Shown here piece by piece: positions 57,430 through 64,000 of a DNA stretch of 64,000 nt. How positions within the stretch are numbered: position 1 is the stretch's first letter; every line of letters starts with the position of its first letter. Origin of the DNA: Nymphaea colorata (Eukaryota; Streptophyta; Magnoliopsida; Nymphaeales; Nymphaeaceae); the NCBI RefSeq assembly GCF_008831285.2, contig NC_045143.1, positions 13,195,214 to 13,259,213 on the forward strand, read 5' to 3'. A program made the translations under genes and the position numbers. The notes under the pieces are model-generated. The model ran no database searches. It had not been told where the DNA came from and worked only from the letters and a program-made list of their open reading frames with translations.

Positions 57430-57774
57430 ACTGGTTGACCACCAGCATGTTGCATCACGTTTGCAATCATTTGTCCTGTACCTGCAGGTCACATTTGTCC
57501 TTACCAATCAAGTTGATGGAAAGCTGGTTCCAGTTGAGCCAATGGAAAGAAAGTCACCCGTTCCAAAGTCCATCCTGATGAAACCCCTTAACCCTAGTTC
57601 TGCACTTTCATCACGTAAAGTTAGTGCCTCATAAAGTCACCCGTTCCAAAGACCATCCTGATGAAACCCCTTAACCCTAGTTCTGCACTTTCATCACGTA
57701 AAGTTAGTGCTTCATCCAATTTGATTGAAGATTTGAGCACCTGTAGAACAAGTGGTGCCTTTCCTCCTTTGTAG
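57430..57774 (+). pseudogene. Unidentified exon or gene fragment with an 83-bp tandem duplication
   Basis: After an acceptor at 57,429 the frame reads LVDHQHVASRLQSFVLYLQ, then VTFVLTNQVDGKLVPVEP and MERKSPVPKSILMKPLNPSS, to a TAA at 57,632-57,634. An 83-bp segment (57,550-57,632) is repeated in tandem (57,633-57,715) with few changes. 83 is not a multiple of three, so the second copy is in another frame, ending in TAG at 57,772-57,774. The residues look like real protein (basic, Pro/Ser-rich C-terminal exon), but I do not recognise the family. Without the duplication the frame would continue through SSNLIEDLSTCRTSGAFPP. This may be a relic or a last exon with an altered end. Confidence 0.4.
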
Positions 57775-60700
57775 AAGCTGCCAAACTGACAGCAAAGCAC
57801 ACTAATACTAGTGTAAATTCTGTAAGCAAAAAAAGCATCTCGCATAAAATCCGGCTACCTGTCAAAAGGATATCTGCTTAAAATTGATGATGACGATGAT
57901 GATTTTGTTTAGACCTCGTGCATTTCCTTTTTGTACAGATAGGCAATTCCACCAAGCGAGATATGGCCTTCAAATCTCGTTGTTTATTCTTTGAGTTGGG
58001 GCAGAGTTGCTAAATAATGATGATGTGACCTACACTCGCCATTTTAGCAGTGTTGTCGGTATTGTTATCGGCACTGTATTGGTCCACATAGATCGTCTTG
58101 TATCGGCCTATTTCATTATTTAATTTAAAAAATAACTTACATGCATACAAATTCTACGATGCTAAATCTTTTTGCGATTCAAATAGAACACTTTCTCAGT
58201 TGCATAGGAAAATTTCGCATCTGGTTAAAAAGGAAAATTATGATATCTGATGAAGTTTTTATTCCCGATTCTAAAAAGGCACTTGGATGTTTTTGATATA
58301 CCTTTGACAATTTCACATTTTCGTCTACCGCAACATATAACTAATAAACTGTCTTGTACAGGATTTTGACAGATAGGCTTTCTGCCTAACTATGGGGTTT
58401 TTCAGTGACTGATTTTTTGTTGGATGCCGTCCATTATTTTCAGGTCTGTACAATTAAAGTAGGATCATATGCACTTCTGAGTGAATTCCATGTGTGAAAG
58501 TCATATCTAATTTTGATTTTGTGTGGATAAAAAATAGACATGAACATAACCTTTACAAATAAAGAACATGTTATTTGCTATTCTCGTTAAATCCGATACG
58601 TTGTTGGGCACATTTTATTAGATCCTTACATTCATAAAATTTCTGGATTCAGGGGCAGCTACAGCTAATCAGGTTTTTGGGATCTGGATGGTAACTCGGA
58701 GCTAAAACCACTGTTTCAAATTTGGATTTCAGATATAGCATGATCAAGTCATTTTGCAACTCAATAAAGTACCAGGGCCCCAGCCCCATTTTGTCCATTT
58801 TCACACTCTGTAACTTATTGTTTCATGAATATATCTAAAACTTTGAAGCAAAATCACGCGACAGTAATAAGCTGTTATAGATGCCAAAAGAGCCTTTAAG
58901 TGTCTTAAGTTGCTATAAGCCCTAATGGCAGCAGTTTGTTCATCCCTAAACTGTACTTCCATCTTTTGTTTAATAGCAGCATTAACATTGGCTGCTTCAG
59001 CCCTGGCTATTTTGGGTTTGTAATCTCCATGAAAATCAAATCTAGGCAGGACTGCAAAATACAGTTGCCTACTTGTCTCCAATTTTTCAATCAAACACTA
59101 TTATGATCATGGGCCCTGCTTTTTTTTTTTTTCTCACTAAAACTAAAGGGATATGCATCATGGTTATTTATGGAGCAAGTTAATGCACATGGTTTGACAT
59201 GTAGAAAGAGGACAATTTAAGATGGTAGATGTTAGAGGATGGCTAAAAACTTAGAAAAATATCTCTAGAAAAAGTCAGTAAATTGACATTAGCCACATAT
59301 GGTGCAACGATAGTTGATGGTAGTTTTAGCGACTATTTATGATCATCTCAGTGACAAATTTTTGAATTTTAACCATAGGACAACTATCTAACACACAGCA
59401 ACATTGATTTTTGGTTTCACTGGATAGTCCAAATGCAACATGAATTCTGGGAAACAGGTGAGCTATTGGGCTACCGACAGGTCAGTTAAGAAAGATTATT
59501 GATACCAACTCATGTTATTCACAATTTAATGGAAGCGACATAATGAAGTCCTCAGTAAATTTATGTTCGACCTGCAAAAGCTTCCTCATTTAATGACATA
59601 ATATTGCAAGAAGTTGAAGTCTTTGGGACGACCTTTGGCAGAAACTAGCACAAAGGAGCTGGAAGGTTCGAGTTAAATATGGAATTGCAATGGATATACA
59701 AGATGAGGGCATTTTTTATTTTTTTTATAGTAGAGGACATTTTAGTCTTTTTTTTAAATCCTGGTTTACTCTTATAAAAAAGTTTTTTTATATATTTTTA
59801 ATAGGGACATTTTGGTCACTGCATACCCTTGTGTATGAAAAAATCGTGCAGAGAGATGGCGTGTATAACATGTTTCGGTTAAATACTTGGTCGCAATGCC
59901 CTCATATTGTGTAATTGGATTTTGGCTCCAATATGGATGCTGTTTTTATGAACTGAATCCAGATTGGACTAGCATAAATGCATGTAATATTGGTTTCTTA
60001 TCGGAACTGGCCAGTTGGATATCAAATTTGAATTCAGATTCGGTTATAAAACTGCATAAAAAATTGAAAATTGATTAGTAACATTTGTTTTTCATGTCCG
60101 ACTAGTTGAATTCTAGATTTGAACAATAGTCGAACACGTTAAATCCACTTACATGCATCCCTAGACTGCGGCTGCACATGTTGAGCTTTTCTCTATTGTT
60201 TCATGCCCATTTTGAAATTGTTTCAAACTATGTTGGTTGAGCAGGAAGTATTTCATCATACATCTCAACAAAAGAACCAAGCTCCCATCCTTGCTCTTAT
60301 CCCTTCAGAGTGCCAAGTCTACTTTTGATGTCTTGGGATGACATCCTTGTCGTCTTCAACTTGCATATCTGTATCCTCCTTTTATAGTACAAGAAGTTGA
60401 TGTCTAGAGAGCTCGAAACAAAAGCTGGCAGCCTATCAACCCAGCTATGTCAGTTGTGGCAATCCCCTTTGGGATGTTATAGACTGTTTTTATTTGGCTG
60501 ACTGCTTCAAGAAACAACTCCTTAGACAAGAGAAGTGAACTGGAACACAACTCCTTACCCTGAAGTATGGGCCTCTCCTAGGTGAGGCGTATGCTTCACC
60601 TTCCTTTTTACCTAGTGCCTGGGGGCATGATGATTTTTTTTAAAAAATAATTTAACAATTAAAATAGAAAGGTTTGAAATTAAATGAAAAAGGCACTCGA

Positions 60701-60937
60701 AAAACTTGTCAGGTTTTACTTTTCATATCATACTGTAGGTAGTTTTTGAGCCTATATTTTATATTCTTGTGCCGCTTGTTAGTTGCTGGTTGTGGTAGCC
60801 AATTGTCTTGTGGCTTGGAGTCTTCAGATGAGCATATGGTCGGATAGAGCTCACAACCGGCTCTCCAAGGACACTAACTGTGCTGAAATTGGACTATGTG
60901 TGTTGAAGGCTCATTCTTTGATGTTTGCAACCCTTAC
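57775..60937. other. Intergenic or intronic, one unassigned open frame
   Basis: AT-rich DNA. A 97-codon minus-strand frame at 59,094-58,801 (with RFDFHGDYKPKIARAEAANV and KQKMEVQFRDEQTAAIRAY) has a protein-like composition but no recognised domain or clear splice sites. Frames at 59,690-60,078 are AT-driven. Exons that should follow the CSC1-like exon on the minus strand were looked for here and not seen. Confidence 0.45.
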
Positions 60938-61236
60938 ATTAATTGTATAGCTCGGGCTGGTGGAAACCATTTCTTAATGTTCTCTAATTGTGCAATCCCT
61001 TGAACTGCAGTTACTGGAATGTCAAAAAATATAGTAAGAACTGAAGCAAGTACAACAGCAAGAAGCCAGTGGACTATCAAATAGCTATATGGCACAACAA
61101 GATTGTTCCATAGCACATCTCTTGGTTCTGGGGTTGATTCAGTGATCCATAAAAGTGGATCTTCATATTGTTGTGTTTGTGAGGCCAATGCTGCACCTTG
61201 CCGTGAATTAAATGACACAAATGCAGCTGGTAGCTC
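60938..61236 (-). CDS. CSC1-like / RXW8-type (DUF221) channel, single exon (partial)
   Basis: A 299-nt exon between a minus-strand acceptor (ttgttag, to 61,237) and a donor (gtaagg from 60,937). It encodes about 99 residues: ELPAAFVSFNSRQGAALASQ, QTQQYEDPLLWITE, PEPRDVLWNNL, a hydrophobic segment with LAVVLASVLTIFFDIPVTAV (membrane helix) and then KKWFPPARAIQL. This is the boundary between the cytosolic loop and the 7-TM core in plant CSC1-like/OSCA-family proteins (hyperosmolality-gated or stretch-gated cation channels). The SFNSR..AALASQTQQ and IPVTAVQG blocks point to the RXW8/HYP1 subgroup. No stop or frameshift lies inside the exon. Partner exons were not seen in the window. Either introns are very long and the rest lies outside, or this is an isolated exon copy. 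Confidence 0.72.
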
Positions 61237-62439
61237 CTAACAAAACAGAGGATTATTAGAACAATATTACCGTAGAGTGAAACAAGGTCATGCACCAGTA
61301 ATGCATCCAGTCTACATTGCACGTGGGCATAAAAATACATCACAAATAATGGAGTTATTTAGGTGCAGCAACATGAAATAGTAGAGCGCTCGAGATGTTA
61401 CTTCATATGGACGTCTCACTTTAAGAAATTTAGTCACATAATATCTCATATGGGAATTGACCTGCAGTCTACTCTATTCAGCCATCCGAAGACAGACAAT
61501 AACTAAATAATTGCAAAATGTACAATTATATATATGTGTTATGAGCATCGCCAACAACACCACTTATAACCCATCGCTGAATGTGACAACTAACAAGAGT
61601 TACATTGATAAAGACCCCTTTGCTTGCATCATTCTGGAAAGGAGGATGCAGTAAAAACGTCATCACTCATTTAGACAATTGACCAACTATCCAATGAACA
61701 AGTGTTACAGCAACAAGTTCTTTAGCCGAATAAAGATGCAACCAGAAGTAAGAAGGTATACTAAATTAGAATAAATTTCAAGTTTCACCAATGAATAAAA
61801 TCACACATCCTTACTTAACAACGGCTGTTATAAAGGGTTATAAATGGTGGACAAAGTAAACCACATTCAGTCATTCACGTAGGAATGTATCACTTCAAGC
61901 TGATTTGCATGAAAGCAGTTAATTGTGCACGCAAAAGAAACTTCAACTCGAAAATCGGAACAACCATAATTTGCATTATCCACCTATACAATGTGTGCCA
62001 GCCTAAGAAAAAAATCTCAGTTAATGTCATCCTGATATAACTTTCCTTTGACCATGGTTTTTCTTGTACTGCAATGCGAAAGCATTCAAACAACCAACTA
62101 CCTATATCATATGGGTGTGGACACGAGTACAGCAGTGAAGGTACAGGCCACCATTTGAAAGAATTATGGGTACGGGAAAAAACAAGGGTGTGTGTGTGTC
62201 GATATATATGTATATAGATACACGCACACACACACACATATTATATAATATAATAATCCACGAAAAACAGGAGGAAAATACAGAAACTAGATGGGAAAGA
62301 AACAACACAGAAAGAGTAAAAATCAAAATGAAAGCAAAAAAGAAGTATGAAAACATAAATTTTTAAGCTTTAAAGTACAGCCATACCCAGCTGTGCCCAT
62401 GTACCTGTGTCGCTGTACCCATGTACCATGTACGTACAA
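61237..62439. other. Intergenic or intronic, no further exon seen
   Basis: If the CSC1-like gene is real, this is an intron upstream of its exon. A short (GT)/(CA) microsatellite lies at about 62,189-62,240. No conserved coding block was recognised. Confidence 0.45.
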
Positions 62440-62901
62440 CATATTGTATACATATGTTATGTTATACATATAATACATATATAATATTGTTATGTACATA
62501 TATAATATAATATTGCATATATATTTTCTCATGATGTATAATATAAATATATGTATATGGTAATATACTTATAACATATGCACTATATATAGATGAAATA
62601 TGTAGAATGTATATGTATATACATAGTAAATGTACAATATAGATGTATACTTATATATATATATATATATATAAAATAGCATATATGTACATAACGTACG
62701 TACATATTTGTATGTATACATAATAAATGTACAATTATATACATGTTATAACGTATGTTATAACATACATTGCAAAATTCATAACATATGTATTACCTAT
62801 ATATAATGCATAATATATTATATATGTATATAATATGTAATATTCTATATAACGTATAATATCATAACATATACATATATACATAGTAAATGTACAATAT
62901 A

Positions 62902-62952
<51 letters not shown>
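62440..62952. repeat. AT-rich (TA/CATATG) low-complexity block with an internal duplication
   Basis: About 500 bp built almost only from tatata, acatatg and gtacata words. A 30-35 bp phrase (acatagtaaatgtacaata followed by tagatgtata) occurs at about 62,619-62,650 and again at about 62,881-62,910. Each is followed by a (TA)n run (about 62,654-62,672 and 62,908-62,950). Many words are self-complementary, so the DNA could extrude hairpins. Confidence 0.8.
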
Positions 62953-62953
<1 letters not shown>

Positions 62954-64000
62954 CATATAAAAATCAATGCACATCATGATATGTTTAGATCTAATATAAA
63001 AAAGATATAGGTCTTCAACAAGTCAATTCAGATCATGGTCCAAAAGAGTGCAATGTTTAGTGTGAGATCCAAATTCAACAACTAGATGGATATGCAAAAC
63101 AAAATTTTTGTCATATCTAATATCAGCAAGGACCCTAAAAGGCAAAGAATATCCGTAAATGAAGCATATGACATATCTTTGAACCAACATAAACAAGATA
63201 TGGATTTTTAACCAATATCCAAACAAATTTAGATCTAAATATGTCATGATTCAAACTAAATACAAATATGGATCTTAATCGACAATCAGATCCAAAGCAA
63301 AAATCCAAATGATTATCTCGATTCAAATCATACTGATGTGGATCCACACACAATGACATCAACACTAGAAAATATGTACTTACACAAAGAAAGATGATCC
63401 ATGTTCAAAAGTACAATGTGAACATGGTTCAACATAATATCCATATCCAAATAAGATTTTAGTTAGTGTAGAAACACAAGGTTTATATCGCCATTGGGTC
63501 ATGCATACACAAAATAATAAAATTACATAAGCATACATACATGTTGCTAACCATTTGTCTTTTGATCTTGCCCGTTCTGAGGCTCCCATCCTTGAAGTCA
63601 TTCTAAATTAATTTCATGGCAAGTAAAGAATAACAAAGGGAGAACAACATAAATTATATCATATGAGGAGATCTCCAATAATATTCTAAAGCATGCACAA
63701 AAATCTCAAATTTAAACTTAAACTTAGAACCTCAATTTCCCTTTGCTTTTCAAATATATTTTCTGAACCCTTTTTTGGCAATTTAATAAGCCTAAGGGTA
63801 CCAGTTCGTAATTGTACATAAATCTTTGGTTTTCCGCAGAAATTGCAAAACTTTTCCTATAACCCTCTTTCAGAAATTTATAATAAATCCAAGGGTATTA
63901 CCACACAATGTAACTTAAGATGAAAACTCTAGATTTAGCTAAGTAGAGGCATGGACACAGTTTATCATCCATAGCATGAAATTTGAAGGATAAGTCTTAT
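62953..64000. other. Intergenic, no supported gene
   Basis: AT-rich DNA in which gatccaaat / atctaaat / gatttgg-like words recur, giving short minus-strand frames without motifs (63,023-63,601). It runs to the right edge. Confidence 0.5.

Overview
The window is nuclear DNA of a flowering plant. The evidence is spliced genes with GT..AG introns, a plastid-type gene (TAB2), plant-specific transposon families (CACTA/En-Spm, Ty1/copia, Ty3/gypsy chromoviruses, a TRIM-like element), long (CT)n/(GA)n and (TA)n microsatellites, and an AT-rich intergenic background. The species cannot be fixed from sequence alone. No prokaryotic, CRISPR, rRNA or tRNA signal was found.

Only three host genes are well supported. 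At the left edge, on the minus strand, is exon 1 of a TAB2-like plastid translation factor (17-537). In the middle, on the plus strand, is a complete cytosolic guanylate kinase gene (25,568-28,781). Its ten coding exons join in frame to about 392 aa, and the ATG ends its own exon. At 60,938-61,236, on the minus strand, is one exon of a CSC1-like/RXW8-type (DUF221) membrane channel. A partly duplicated, unidentified exon lies at 57,430-57,774.

The rest is mostly mobile DNA. From the left: a CACTA transposon (2,291-7,218) with terminal repeats, an ATG target duplication and a decayed transposase; a short CACTA-like repeat (about 9,443-10,242) abutting a decayed minus-strand copia element with one LTR (10,243-13,627); a decayed gypsy gag (about 15.0-16.0 kb); a decayed plus-strand copia RT/RNase H (about 20.96-22.33 kb); a TRIM-like element (about 22.38-22.85 kb); then the guanylate kinase gene; then a complex tandem repeat rich in (TA)n (29.78-31.78 kb).

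A nested pair fills 31.8-50.4 kb. A plus-strand Ty3/gypsy chromovirus (outer element, 31,782-50,394) has a large minus-strand Tekay/Del-like Ty3/gypsy element (32,356-42,773, LTRs of about 3.1-3.3 kb) inserted near the 3' end of its 5' LTR. The target duplication is tcggc/tcagc. Both coding regions carry stops and frameshifts, and the inner one has also lost most of gag and protease. A relative of the inner LTR, without internal sequence, stands alone at 55,469-56,862. I found no convincing new multi-gene system. The most unusual items are the GC-rich 3' region of the outer element, the outer element's mismatched flanks, the LTR-supplied stop codon of the inner element, the repeat array next to the guanylate kinase gene, and that gene's splice structure. 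All identity statements come from reading by eye; no alignment or database search was run.
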